The notes beneath the pieces are model-generated. The model searched no databases. It was given only the letters and a program-made list of their open reading frames with translations, and had not been told where the DNA came from. The position numbers were made by a program, and so were the translations under genes. From positions 13,339,820-13,403,819 of the forward strand of contig NC_135248.1 in assembly GCF_947623445.1 (NCBI RefSeq): 64,000 nucleotides of DNA. The letters are read 5' to 3'. This document shows, in pieces, positions 30,401 to 42,935 of the stretch. The stretch comes from Clavelina lepadiformis (Eukaryota; Chordata; Ascidiacea; Aplousobranchia; Clavelinidae). The first letter of the stretch is position 1; each line of letters opens with the position of its first letter.

Positions 30401-31939
30401 TTTTACTAATATTGGTGACCCCTAGAAATAACATAAACAAACACTTGTTTAAGGTGTTAAGCATATTTTTAAGTGAATGCACTTAGCACAGTATAATTGA
30501 GCGTCTTTTAAGTAGCACTAAAAGTTAAGCATATACTAATGTAAGCGCTTAACCAGGTTTGTATTTCAATAAATGTAGATTGTGTTAGTTGACAAAAGAA
30601 AAAGTTCAATGATATGTGCCAGACTGTTAGTATATATCATGATCATGACACACATTACATTTGTCACAAATATGTATCAATCATCAAAACAAAATTAACA
30701 TTTCCAACAATTTTGTAGAAATACAAACGTTGTCAATCACGTTGGTATTAAATTAACAACCAAACTCACCATTTTGCACCACCACCAGGCCAGGCCTGAC
30801 AACCAGAACTCTTTTGCACAGACCATGTTTATGTGATTTTACAGGCTTCTGTGATGTTTTGCGTTTGCCCCAAATACCTAAGCAATTATCAAATGTTGTT
30901 GACAATGAAGGTGACCGATGTTGCAGGATATTCAATGCAGAAGTAGGCTTAGTAGATTGAACAAGTCCAACACTGCAATTGCAATATATCAGGTTGTGAT
31001 TTTAAACTACGGCTACCATTAAATTTATCAATCAATCTTTGATATTGCTGCTCGAAGAAAAAGCTTTACTAGCTCTAGATGAATACCACTGCAATTAAAA
31101 TAAACTTCACTCCAAAAGACTGATCATTTGTAACATACATAGACAAGGCAGATTTTAAAATTTATGGAATTTTCAATTATAGGCAGAATAATTCTGCTTA
31201 AATCATAAAAGTGGCCACTCCTAGGACACATCAGTTGAAATGCATCAGCATTCAAGTTCTGGAAAACTAAGCTCGTACATAACCTTTGTAAAGCCGGATA
31301 CATATGCCCAGAACAACAGCATTTATACAATTGCCCAAAAGCTCCATTCATATGTACATAGAAATGTAAAAAATACCAAAGTAAAAACTTAAGGGCATAG
31401 TATATAAGTGCACAACCACAGGATGCCTTTTGATAAATATAGTAGACCCCAGCTACTCAGATTGTGACGTCATCTGGTTGCGCACTTGTATACTAGACCT
31501 GAACTTAACTTCAACTACCACAAATTAACTTTTCGATTAGTATAAATCCTTATAACCAATCAATATCTGAGATTTGTAATTTCAGGATGTCTATTGTCTA
31601 CCCCTATATAGGGTTCAACTGGCGCAAACAATATGATAATAAGGCTGGCATGATAGATGGAACCGACTACCTAAAAGGCACACAAGACATAGTACTTGGA
31701 TGTACAATTTCATCCAATGAACAGTTTACTTTGTTGATGAACTTGCTTAATCATAAAAAAATTTCATGAAGTCTAAAATGAATGAAAAAGTACATCTTGA
31801 CCCGCAAGCCGGGAGACTGTACAGCTTTGTAACTTGACGTTTGAAATTAAATCACTTCTTACCATTCTTCTGTATGTTTCAATTCAACTCGCGGAGAACA
31901 GAATAAGGAACCGATGTTGCACCAACTCACTGAAAACAT
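27413..31939 (-). CDS. NFU1: NFU1-like Fe-S cluster scaffold, partial (last exon not found)
   Basis: The exons on the minus strand are 31939-31863, 30972-30770, 30129-29985, 29073-29010, 28554-28416 and 27525-27413. All phases agree through 247 codons. The N-terminal domain is seen in SPLARRLLKIQGVHSIM and in KPLVLTILLDFFASNLP. The start of the NFU domain is seen in IDDLINTSIRPTVQDEGGDV. NFU1 acts late in mitochondrial Fe-S delivery, passing [4Fe-4S] clusters to lipoate synthase and other targets. Oddities: the usual TPNPN segment is replaced by an unrelated one (AVECFNDHTLAFLP); the N-terminal leader is long; and the exon with the CxxC cluster site was not found down to UBE2D. It may be a divergent paralogue, or its last exon is too changed for me to see. 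The first exon (MFSVSWCNIGSLF) is a phase-supported guess. Confidence 0.8.
29220..29909. mobile_element. hAT-type MITE, 690 bp, in NFU1-like intron 3
   Basis: The ends TAGGGCAACCA and TGGTTGCCCTA are perfect inverted repeats, flanked by a perfect 8-bp duplication, GTTATTAC (29212-29219 and 29910-29917). The right third carries tandem copies of an AGGTCAAAATG-type unit. A second copy lies inverted at 61133-61737. There is no transposase frame. Perfect ends and duplication point to a recent insertion. Confidence 0.92.
29725..29895 (+). repeat. Minisatellite-like AGGTCAAAATG array inside the MITE
   Basis: About eight units of roughly 20 bp, of the type AGGTCAAAATGTAAACTTTTT, follow one another. 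The related copy at 61133 has fewer units, so copy number differs between insertions. Confidence 0.75.
31399..31505 (+). repeat. Dispersed repeat family C, copy 2
   Basis: AAGTGCACAACCACAGGATG at the left and CATCTGGTTGCGCACTT at the right are partly inverted repeats. This suggests a MITE of about 80-105 bp. It is related to 20731-20833 and lies in intron 1 of the NFU1-like gene. Confidence 0.5.
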
Positions 31940-33792
31940 CGCCTTGGTTCCAAGCAATTGTAACCTAACAGGCAGCAGCCTTTGACTGCAAAGCTTTTAC
32001 TGCTAATCCCATAAGAGACAAATGCACAGACGTTTGGTCCAACCAAACTCGCTGTAAAATGCAAAAAAGAGCGGCCGAGTGTCGCGGCGGAAATGCTTTT
32101 TCATTGTCGTCTCTCAAAATTCGGCAATGACATGAGGTGTGAGTTTGCCACATTTCTCTACGTGCAATAGAATAAAAAAAAATCGGCAATGACATTGAAT
32201 AGATGCCGTGATGCCTAACGCACAGCACAGGGTAATACAGTACTGTAGATTGTAGGTAGACCATCAATTCGACTTGGTTTAATTTGTCAATTTGTCTAAT
32301 TCGTCACATTTTTATCGGTCCCGGCAGAATTCTGTACATTTCGATGTTCTCTGGTGGAAGTTGGTTCAATTCGGTCTCACGACTTGCGTAATTCGACAGT
32401 TCAATTATTTTTTTTCATCCCCGGGAAACATTTTCTTTGTATTAGTTAGAGTGTTAGACATTTTGTCATGAACTACGCGTAAACGTGAGCATAAGTATTG
32501 CAGGCTTATATAACCTACCTGCCCTACCACAATTCATGTTTTGAATTAACTCATTTGGCCATTTTAATGGTAGGAATAAGCGGGTAAGTACGGAATACAC
32601 GAAGTCATTTTAAGTGCGTGAATGTGTGTTTTGTGCGTGTACATATGTTATTACCTGCTTGCATATTTCGGCAATTCGCCTGATTTAGAGGTAATTCGTT
32701 TTGATAATCCTCTGGAGAGGAGGCCTACGTGAGGAACTCGAAATGGCGAATTTCTACTGCATAGCAATTTAATTCGTTCATTTATTTTTCGTCATAAGTG
32801 CGGTGGGGACGAAAAATCAAGCCAGTTTTTACTAACACGCACCAATGAACAGGAAAAAGCCGAAAAGGCTTAAAACGTGCTCAAGAAAAATAACGTTAAT
32901 AATCGCTGGTAACAACTAGCACGGCCACTAAACCTATACTTTTTAAATTCATAAAACATAAGTTGAAAAAGCGATAAATTAAGCAGACGAGCAGGTGGCG
33001 TGTTCAAGCAACTGATGATTAAATATTGCTTCAATGCTGTACATCAGTGGATGGGAAAAGAATCCCCATCTCAGGCAAGAACCCGGTTTCTGGTGGTCAT
33101 GGCACTAAAGGGCGTTGTTGGTTAGCCCGAGTTTCTACAGCATTCCAGCGTAACTAACCCGAGCGTGTTTGGTTTTTAACACAATCTGAAGAATTTCAAC
33201 AGCAATTGACTAATCTACTTCAGTTCATTGAAACGAAAGTTTTTATTCCTCTGTAAAAAAGACTAGACGGCTGGCTGGTCTTGGAAGTGTGTTGGTCAAA
33301 AATGCCGGCTGAGCTAGTTAGCAATTCTGCGAACTGGAATCGCCTTGGCAACGCTACATGCGATAGCAGTAATGTCCTTCGGCATGGCATTAACGACGCC
33401 TGCTCCCTTGATAATGTAATGTAAATAAACATACATTTTTACGCTAGAGGTTCAAAAAGCATTTAAATTTAATTTTCCAAGCTTGTGCAATTCTGCAGGC
33501 ACGAAACGGTAAACAACTGCTCTAGTACTAAGTTTACAACCGATTCAAGGCTTCCTTGCAGTTTGTCTGGACATTTTTATTTGGCGTTTTGCAAGTAGGC
33601 CTAAAAGCAGTGCATAATTAATTGCGAGTAGATCGCCAACGGTCGGCTACAATAGTTGCAAGTACGTCCGGGTACCAAGAATCGCGATGTAAGACGCTAG
33701 GTTGAGAACCACCAGGAGATAGAATGCTATCGCGTCCAATCACGCATTTGTCGATTTTCCGCTGCTGCGCAGTTTTGCAGAAAGCTTCATCA
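31940..33792. other. Intergenic between NFU1-like promoter and 3' end of the next gene
   Basis: It contains the presumed NFU1-like upstream region, a family B repeat at 32991-33100 and the presumed 3' untranslated region of the 33793 gene (minus-strand AATAAA near 33581-33576). No coding exon was recognised. Confidence 0.4.
32991..33100 (-). repeat. Dispersed repeat family B, copy 2
   Basis: This is the inverted copy of 10964-11090, sharing ACCAGAAACCGG, a pyrimidine-rich core, TTGAAGC, AATCATC and GTTGCTTGAACAC. Confidence 0.55.
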
Positions 33793-36700
33793 TCAGGATG
33801 GAGTCGCTTTCATCCGGAACTTTTTCTCCTCCATCTCAATCATTTGTCTTCGTTGCAGGATCTTTGCGTTCTGTTCCTTCATCTTACGGATGCGATCGTC
33901 CAACATCTTTTCACGATCCACCTTCCTCCGGGAACTGCTCCGCCTTTTTTCCTCCACTCCGAATGATGAATCCTCAGGATCTTGATTCCTATTCAGTCGA
34001 TTTTTAACGGATTTAGCAGAGGTTCGATTCCAGTCCGGTTCCTCTGCATCAGCACGCTTCTTGGTCGAAATTAGTCGTTTCGCTTTGCCTCCAATTTTTC
34101 TCACTGAAGTTCTTCCCTCGTTTTCTTCATTAAAATCATTTCTTCGGCTCGTGAAGATTTGCGATGTAATCCCAATCCTCCGGGACTGTAGCAAGTCACG
34201 TTTGGATTCATTCTTGGTCCTTTTGGCACTCGCTTTGACCTGTTTATCTCGAGCATCTTTTGGTATCCTCTTGCTGGTAAGTTTAGGATCGGAGTACTTG
34301 ATCACCACGTTCTCTTCATCACTCGATGTTTCAGTTTCTTCTTTCTTACACTCTTCTTCACTTTCCGTTTTCTCTGACTTCAGGGCGGTCGCAACACGAG
34401 AATACTTGACTGAGGGTCGTCTGGTTGAGGTGATGTCAACCATCTTGTCCTCTGCAGGATTCTCTGCATGATATTTTCTCAGTTACAAATAAATAAAATA
34501 AATTTCTCAGATAAGTCACAAATAAATACAGACTCGTAATTTAAATTGAAGTGATAAGAAATCTGCTGTAAAAAATTAAAGTTTATTTCTTCAGCAGATA
34601 ATTTACTGCGATTAGCAGTGGAAGTTACACGAGAGCTATCGATTAGCTTTAAAATGGTGCTTTTTTGCTCTTTTCTCATTGCCTGGCGTCATAATACAGC
34701 AACAATTTCGCAATGCCGATAAGAGATCAAACAAAAGAAGAATACTAAGTTGTAGAACTCATACAGAATCAGTGCATGCTTTTTCAGGAAAATATATTTC
34801 AAATAGCATGGCTTTCAGTTCTTGCATTTTTACAAACAAGCGTATGTGTTAAAAAGATTTGAGTGTTAATGTTTCAACTTCAGAATTTGACTTAAACTGG
34901 ATTAGATTATCAGCCTTTCATCATCTGTCATGATGAGCATGATCTTACGTATTTACTTATACCTAGGACTGATGACAGAAAGAGGGTGTCAAGCCAAGCA
35001 TGCTGTACCTGTGTCAATGCTGAACATTTCATTGGGCTCTTCTATCTCGTAATCATCAAAATCTTGGTCACTGAGGTCCGAGAAAGATCGTTCTTCTTGA
35101 GCTTGAGCTTGCAGTGCTTCCAGCTTCTGACGTTTTTCCAAAGCAGACGTTTCGGGAGCAAATTGAATGACGCTTCTTTTCCTCCTGAATGCAGAACATC
35201 AGCTTTAATCAGCAGTCGAATGCAATCTATTGTCTGACCTTTTAATCCCAGTACCTATTACTCGAGGGCCGAGGCATCACTAGTTACTACAGTGCTGCAA
35301 TGTTAATTTCTATTCTGTTACATCTGGTTCATATGAAATTGTACCCACGCGCAAAACCATCTATTTGAAATTTTCAAACATGTTCGATTGGAAATAAATA
35401 TATTTTGATAGCAAATTATAATCGACTTTGTAAGGTGAGAATTACAGCTAAACCAGTTAAAATATTTACCACACAACAGAAATTATGCCCTAAGTGCAAC
35501 TACATCAATCTGGATTCTAATACATTTTGCAAAACTATGCAAACAGTTCTGAAATCCTCTTAGCAGTCATACTTTGTGAAACGTGGTCTTAATATTGGAA
35601 TGAAAATGTATAGAATAGAGAGTTTGAAAACTTGCATACTTGGTTTATTTCAACACTCACCTGAAACTAAATGCAGCAGAAGAGTCTTTTTCGTCGATCC
35701 GGAAACGTCTGGAGGGCACAGGTTTAGAGTTGTCCACTCTCACTGCGATCGGTAGGAGTGCTTTTCTTGAAATATTGCTGTGAAAATATGAGATGTCTGT
35801 TTTATGAGAGAACTATGCCAGTTACCAGTGCGCGAATCTAATTTAGCAAAATTGGTGATGAATGATAAATGGCGATGGTACTATGAAAAATATCATTTAT
35901 TTAGCATAAACAATATTGAAGCTTGGGCTTATCTGGTCTGGGTAGTTTATCTGAAACTACTCCGTGATTTAAATCAACTTCAACTTTGCCTAAATTTTAA
36001 TTCAGAAATTCTGCAAAAGTTGGTGAGTAATTTTGATGAACTTTACCTCCTTGAAATCTGATCATCATTGAAATGTCGTTCACTGAGGCCACTTTCCTGG
36101 GACACATTTGATGCAAACTTGTTCTTGCTTAGCAGCACATCTGGCTTGACATAGATCTTCTTTGTCTTCATCACGGCCACCTTAGCAGCGATGGGATTGA
36201 CTTCCTTTATCTCTCTCACATCAGTCGTAGCATTTGTCTGTGAATTTCGTTCGCGCCGTGGCAAACCTCTCCCTTTTAGTTTTTCTCTTAAATCGGAATA
36301 TGATTGTTCATCGGAGTCTGTCTTTTCCAACGCTAGATTCTTTGATTGTGGCTTCTTCCCACTTAAGTTGATACGTTCCTTCACGGACAGCCTTTAAATT
36401 AAAATGGGTTACGTTATATTTAAGTGAATTTGAAGCAAGAAATTCCGGAGTATCCTATTGCTATGAGTATCTTAACAGGGAAACCACAACAAATACTGTA
36501 CGGAAGTGAGGGTAATGACTTTATTGCAACAATGGGCATAACATGCTGTGTGGCATACCTTCTCTCTTTTTAACTGGTTTAATTGTAAATGTGTGAAGCT
36601 GGTTATATTTTGTTATCAGAATGAAAAGTTTATCGAGTAAGTAGGTATATAAGTTTTCTGTGGGAGCAATTCCAAGGAAACTGAAACAAACGTTTGTACA

Positions 36701-39700
36701 ACAACAGATTTTTGTTTGAGCCACAGAGGGTAAGAACACCCAGAAAACGCTGTAATCAACAAATGATAAGCGAATGATCTTTTAAGATTGCTCGGAAAGC
36801 ACTCACAGGAATTCATTAGAAAGCTTGCTTTCAAAAATATCGATTGCAACTCACCTTGCTTTTAAATCTCTCTTTTTACCTTTAGACAGGTCAGTAATTG
36901 TGGAACTCTTTGGTTTGTCTGGAACTTCTTCTTCAGATCTTTTGTCCTTCTAAAGAGAAAAAACTTTAACGTACGAACAGTACGGCTTGCATTGCACAGC
37001 AGTATGATATTGCATTGCGTGGGTAGGGCGTGAATATCTTCATATTTACCAACCGTTCTACTTTCTTCCTCGCTGGAGTCGCTCAGAAAGCTTAGGTCAG
37101 ATGAATGGACACTGTCAGACTCTTGTCCTTCATACTTTTGCCGCTTGCCTTGCAAAAACACTTATTTACATATCACATTTCAATTCTGAATTTTTACAGA
37201 GTTTATGGCGTATTAGAATCAGCTTACTCACTTGGCTCCTAACCAAGGGATTTTAACCGTGGTAAATGCGCTAATTTTAAACTTTCCAATGGAAACAATA
37301 ATTTAAAGGAGTTGTGTTTTGTTATTAGTCATGTTGTGAACATAATAACAAAATCATTTTTATTCACTTAACACATTGGATTGTTTCAATCAATTTATCC
37401 CTTCCCAATAAATAAGTCTTGATAGAATTTGGGTGTTTGTGGATCTGGAGATGGCCTTACGTGGGGGGTATATGGGAGAAAAAAGTTTACGAAACGCTTC
37501 TCTAGACAACAATTAAAACTGGGAATCAACTTTCACTACAACCATTACAAAGAAGACAACGGTACCATAGCTGCAATTCACATGCAAGTACAGGCTACCA
37601 CTTACTTGGTCTTTCTTCATCTTTAGGTTTTCTAGTTGCGGCAATGGATGTTCGATTATGCCTGTTTTAAAAACACAATATTGCTTTTCTTTTAAACCAT
37701 TAAAAGTTAGGTGTAGTGTACAACGCTGTGCAGGAAGACACTTCAAATCACATTTAAAATATAAAACTGTTTCACCTATCCAAATTAGTTTCAGGTCTCC
37801 TGGATTGCTTTTCTGTGCTTTTCGATTTCTGGGTTTGCTCGGTTTCTGAATGCTCCACTTCTGTCTGGGCCTTGACTGTTATGGCAGGCTTTTGCACTTC
37901 ACTGTTTTTCTAAAGAAAACAAAGAAAATAAACAAGAAAATAATTTACTCATTTGCGAGTGAGTTCACAGAAATATAAATTTGCAAGTTATTGGTGAAGT
38001 TTCAAGTCACCTTGTCGGTATCTTTTCTCTTGTTTTTACTTTTTGTCCGTTTTGATACTTTTACATTTTTTTCAGTCACTTTCCCAGAAGCAGCTTTTTC
38101 TTTTTTTTGCTTTTTCATTTTATCTTTTTTCTTTTTATCAGGTTTTTCTTTCAACAGTGCAGCAGCTTCAATTTTCGTTTCTTTAGGCTTGGAAGGTTCA
38201 ATAGCAGGTAATGATTCATCCAAAATCATGACTCCTTCGTCCAAAAATTGGTCAATTGCGTTTAAAATGTCGTCTTCATCTGTTGGTTTAACTTCAGGCT
38301 TCGACTCAACCGGTTTGCTGAAAGAATCAGAAGAAACGGAACTTAGAAGTTCAAAGAAACTCACAACGGGTTTGTAGAAAGTGATGACAACAAACCTTTC
38401 CTTTTTCCCTTGATCAGATTCATCAGAGCTCTCATCATCAGAAGATGAGTCACTGCCCTCGTCGGAAGAAAAGTTGCTCTCTTCGTCTAAACTGTGAGTG
38501 AAAAAAATTTTAATTTTAATTGTGAGTGTTGCCAATGGCAACAATGTTTTCAGAGCCACACAAAATTTTTATCAATATAACAATACAGCGTTTAAAATTA
38601 AAATGAGTTTAAACAGTCTAGCATTGGTGTTGTGACTACCCTCAAATTTCTATTATCAAGATAGTTACATTACTGTTATTTGGTTTTAAGAAGGGCAAGT
38701 CAATTAGCCTTTGAGTGTAAAAATCTTTTTATACAAGCCACTGAACGTTTATATTTCAGTATTTTGCAACTTCAGTATATTCCACCACCCCGTGTGCACT
38801 GGCATTATGATTAACAAGTTACTCCGACAGCTGGGAACGAAAAACACGTATTTGAGGCCTGACAACCAAAACAAGTCTTATTAGAGTATTATTAACCAGG
38901 ATTCCACTGCATAGGCTAATAGCAATATGATTAAATTGTTGCACAATTTCTGCTAACGCCCTACAACTGTTATATAATTGTTGCTATTTTTTGCACTTAC
39001 CAGCAAAAATGCTTTTCAAATATTTCGCACAAAAAAATATAGTACTAAAATCCAGCACAAAATAATCTTGATATACTTGATGCATCTATGAATATACCTT
39101 GCGCTTTCATCACTGGAAAGTTCATTTTCACTGGAAGATTTTCCATCATTGGAAGATTGTTTACTTCCCGTACTGTTGCCGGTTGATTGATGCTCTGCAA
39201 ATATTTAGCTCAAAAATTTAAGATATCTGTGGCACGAGTTATTAGAGATGGAACTTTCATCTCAATCTCACCTTCGCAAGGGCCTGGTGTCAAGTTTATG
39301 AGATTACTGCTTTTAGCTGGTTGTAACTTCTCAAAAAGATCAGGCTCCTGCTTCTAAAGAGTTTTACATAAAATAAAAAGCGTCACTTTTTCTGCTTAAA
39401 CTAACTTGAACTCTAACAGAGGAATCTAGAAGAATTTAAGTGGCTATCAAATTTGAACTGATACAACAGCAGATAGAGATCGACCAATATAGTTTTAAAA
39501 AAGACGATAAACGGTATTTGAAGCCAATATTAATTTTTAGTAAAACAAAAAACATTGACGACAAAATTTTGCACAATACAAACTCTAACAGTAATACTTA
39601 CTTATGAATACTTTTATATACTTATCAAACATCTTCTGTTTCAAAAGCATGTGGTGCAAGGAAAATCTTACACTCAGCAACACAAAAAGTAAAATAATTT

Positions 39701-40815
39701 TGAAGATAAACAGTTGTTCATCCAATACTTTCATTGCTGATTGGCTGTCTATTCCTGCCTTGGCTCTGTATATAATCAGGATAATGCTGGAGACATGGAA
39801 ACACCATTTTTAGACAAAGCCAAATCACTTGGTTTTAAAGGATCTGATATCGGATCACATCATTGCCGAATTGCAGAAGGACAACGCCGACATGTGTGAA
39901 AATGTGAAATATCAGCATTGGTCGATCTCTAATAGCAGTACTACCACTGCATAAGCCAATAAAATTCAAACCTTGCGACTAGTTAATGCTTTTTGTCTCA
40001 AAGCATTTAAGTCTTCTGTATCCTTAGAAGCAGTTTTCTTTTTACCAATTGATGCTAGCGCAGCTAATCGCAAAGCCTGTAAATCATCATCCTGCAAAAC
40101 AAATCAAAACCTGATAACCTCCATAGCAGTTAGTTGAAAAATAACAAAATACACGCAAATGGAACAATATAACCATATGGTATAAGCTTATTTTCCAAAT
40201 TCCCATTTCTTTTGGTGTAAATTTTTAGCAGTTAAGCTTGAAAAGTTTTAACGCACGCTGAAATTTGTACAAAACGGTTTTGGGTTATTTTTTCATGCGT
40301 CATCGATTTCGTTTGCTTAGTCATTCGGTGGCATCTGGTGTTTATTCGAATGGTAACCAGATAAATGCTGTGTCATCTCAACTTTATGGACAAAATTGGG
40401 ACACTATTATCACTTCAGACATTAACTATATATGCACTTAACAAAATTTAGCGCAACTACAGTATGGGGGCGGAGTGCAAAGTATGGCACTTTTTATAGA
40501 GATCTCGGGGATGTGTAAACAAATTCCCGGCATGCACTGCGACTAAGGTTGTCCGGCATTTGTGGTATGTATGATACGGCCTTTTACAATAGAAAAAAAT
40601 TAGTGTCACCTTTATTTTAGAGAGATCGCTTGTGTCAGATGTGCAATACCATTTCGGCTAAAATATATCGGGTGTGCTGCAACCATACTCTGCAGTCTGG
40701 GTATGGGGATATCATACCAAGTGATTTCACAAGTGTTATCAAACGATCCTTTATGCAGATCAAAATGGCAACCATACAAATGTAAACTCACTTCCTCAGC
40801 CATGATGTTGACCAT
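33793..40815 (-). CDS. Unrecognised 800-residue low-complexity protein, 14 exons
   Basis: The exons on the minus strand are 40815-40792, 40091-39972, 39353-39272, 39194-39098, 38491-38396, 38317-38011, 37909-37776, 37661-37606, 37148-37054, 36949-36855, 36391-36047, 35765-35661, 35184-35009 and 34463-33793. All 13 junctions keep phase; the CDS is 2403 nt with the stop. The N-terminus (MAEEDDDLQALRLAALASIG) carries a DLxALRxxAL motif, repeated about 24 residues later (DLNALRQKAL); a similar motif occurs in the RNA-exosome adaptor ZFC3H1, so nuclear RNA work is a weak guess. Then come long Ser/Asp/Glu and Lys-rich stretches and a basic C-terminus. The last 40 residues form a likely coiled coil (LDDRIRKMKEQNAKILQRRQ) resembling the conserved helix of CCDC9. 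There is no signal peptide or membrane span. The second ATG (40803) is an equally likely start. The donor GTTGGT of exon 9 is weak. Confidence 0.78.
39474..39931. mobile_element. hAT-type MITE, 458 bp, in intron 2 of the 33793 gene
   Basis: The ends TAGAGATCGACCAATA and, on the other strand, TAGAGATCGACCAATG are inverted repeats. The flanks ACAGCAGA and ATAGCAGT match at six of eight positions, as expected of an older hAT duplication. No transposase. Confidence 0.7.
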
Positions 40816-41510
40816 GAAGTCTGAAAGTCTTTTTTCAGGTTTTGCAGACGCCAATCAGCCAATAGGCTTAATTGTTGAAAAGAAATACGGAGGCTATAGG
40901 CCTAGCAATCTGCCAGTCCAGTCGTCTTTTCATGCAGTTGGACAGTTGGTAAACCGGTACCGTAGCCTACAACTTCAAAGACTACCGATACAAGCATTAA
41001 CTAAAGTAAGCTTATCTATATATTCTATTACTATTCCTAATCATACAGGCTAACCTATTATATCAGTATGTTGCGTATTTTGAATTTAGATTACAGATTA
41101 AGAAACGGATAGCCTACCTACCTATAGGTTAAACTTTGTACTCAATTTTATAAAGAGTTCCGCACAACATTAAGTCAACTTTTATAAAACAAGTCACGGT
41201 AAATGACCAAGTCTATAATCGCTATTTTTTTCCTGCAATTTTCCCAACCTACTTGGCATCAAACCAGCGACCACCAAGCACCAACCACAGTCACCGACTT
41301 CGCGATGCCAACGAATCGAAGTTGTAACTCAATATGCCAGTTCCAGCAAAGTAATAGCTGGCACGTAAGCTAAGATCTGATATCCCAGCTGCCATACCTG
41401 GTATATTGTTTCGTGGTCCGTCAACTCAAATCCTGTCTACTCAAGAGTTAAGATTATACATTTTCCAGAATAACTAAAAGTTGACTAAATTTATGGTGGT
41501 TGCTTTTATT

Positions 41511-41682
41511 GCGTCTTAGTAGAACTGACAGCAATTTTGACAACATTCTTGGCGAAGATCATTTCGATGTCATAATTTGTGATAGTGAGCCGCAATATAA
41601 TGATTTCAATAAGTTATCGCTTGACGAATGTTGTATAAATAATGGTATGAAAACTAAGAAATGCATTCATTCTGAGTCCTAA
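41511..41682 (+). other. Possible orphan terminal exon
   Basis: After an acceptor-like CTTAG the frame runs 57 codons to TAA. It is acidic, with regular codons and three cysteines near the end. No upstream exon of matching phase was found and no family was recognised. It may be a chance frame. Confidence 0.18.
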
Positions 41683-42849
41683 AGTTGTTTAAAGTTGTTT
41701 TCAATTTCACGCCACTCGTTCGGTGTAGTTGTAGATTTCAGCACTTGTAGGCAGAGAGTATTCCAAATAGCTTCACAAGTTTCTGGTACAATTTTTCCAA
41801 TCAGTTTTACATTGATCACTTACTCTGTATTACATTGCAAAGGATTCGCCAGTTGCTAAAAATGTTTATTTTGGATGAGTGACCGGACTTGTTACAACAA
41901 CTTGTCAAAGTCTTCCACAAGCTTACGGTAATATTTAAGGAGTCTTTATCACGTCTTTAATGAAGATCGAGTATGACATGTGTTCCCAAATACTGATTTG
42001 CAAATATTTCTCACCCCGACATTCTATGCATAAATTATAGAAACATGGTAAAAGTAAAAGCAATTCAATTAATGGATCGTGTATAACCATTTAAGCTTGC
42101 AATTTTTATCCTAACAAAGCTCGTGATACCAACTGTCTACACTTTAGAAGCAAAACTTTTTTTTCAATTTTACAAACCTTCTTTGTCGACTACATATCGC
42201 CAGCAAGGCAAACAGAGAAAGTTGGTTGTGAAAGTGGTACCGAATATCGTGAATAAAACTCCTCCTCCACTGCTATAAAAAGAACATTTCATGAATGTAT
42301 TCAGAAATATTTCCGTGATTTTTCGTGCTCGATTTTCACAGATTTGTCTATATTATACTTGATTTTATGCTAAACATTTTTTGACGATATGAAATCACTA
42401 CAGTATTTGTATGAACAGCGTCCACAAATTTCTTTGGCTCCGCTTTGCTTTATATAATTTAGTATACCTGTATATATATTATTATTCGGTTGATGGTGTA
42501 TACTGTATTCCCTAAACTAAATTAACGTCTCTATCTCTGTGTAATTAATTTCACATGAATTTATTTTATAACATTAAGCCACATGGTTTTAATAAACTGC
42601 GACTTTCACTTGATCCATTGATTTTGTTATGCAAGTTAGTGCCAAGTAGAAGGTTAAAATGATTAAGTTATAAATAAAATTCATAACAGTTAATGAACAA
42701 CAGTTAAAAGTTCATAGCAAGGAGTTGAGGAAAGTTGGAAAGGAACTTAAGGTGCTCAACTGCACAAAGAAGCTTAAGCAAATGCATGCGCTCAAAGGTT
42801 GAGGGCTTATATAATAGGCAATTAGGCATTCGGTATGATTTATGGTATG

Positions 42850-42935
42850 GATGTCAAAATCTTTATTGACGGACCGAGGGAAGTCTTTGCAAGGCTTTTA
42901 CTCAGCGATCTTTTATCACTTCTCGTCGATACTTG
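42850..42935 (+). repeat. Dispersed repeat, SINE-body-like copy
   Basis: It matches 54840-54925 in order: AATCTTTAT, GAC.GAG, AAGTCTTTGCAAGGCTT, CAGCGATC and CGTCGATAC. No tRNA-like head is visible. Confidence 0.45.

Noticed and set aside
31965-32267. 100-codon minus-strand frame upstream of the NFU1-like gene
   Set aside because: Low-quality composition and no splice-linked partner; probably chance.
34061-34471. 136-codon plus-strand frame
   Set aside because: It is antisense to the last exon of the 33793-40815 gene; its composition reflects the reversed Ser/Arg/Lys codons.
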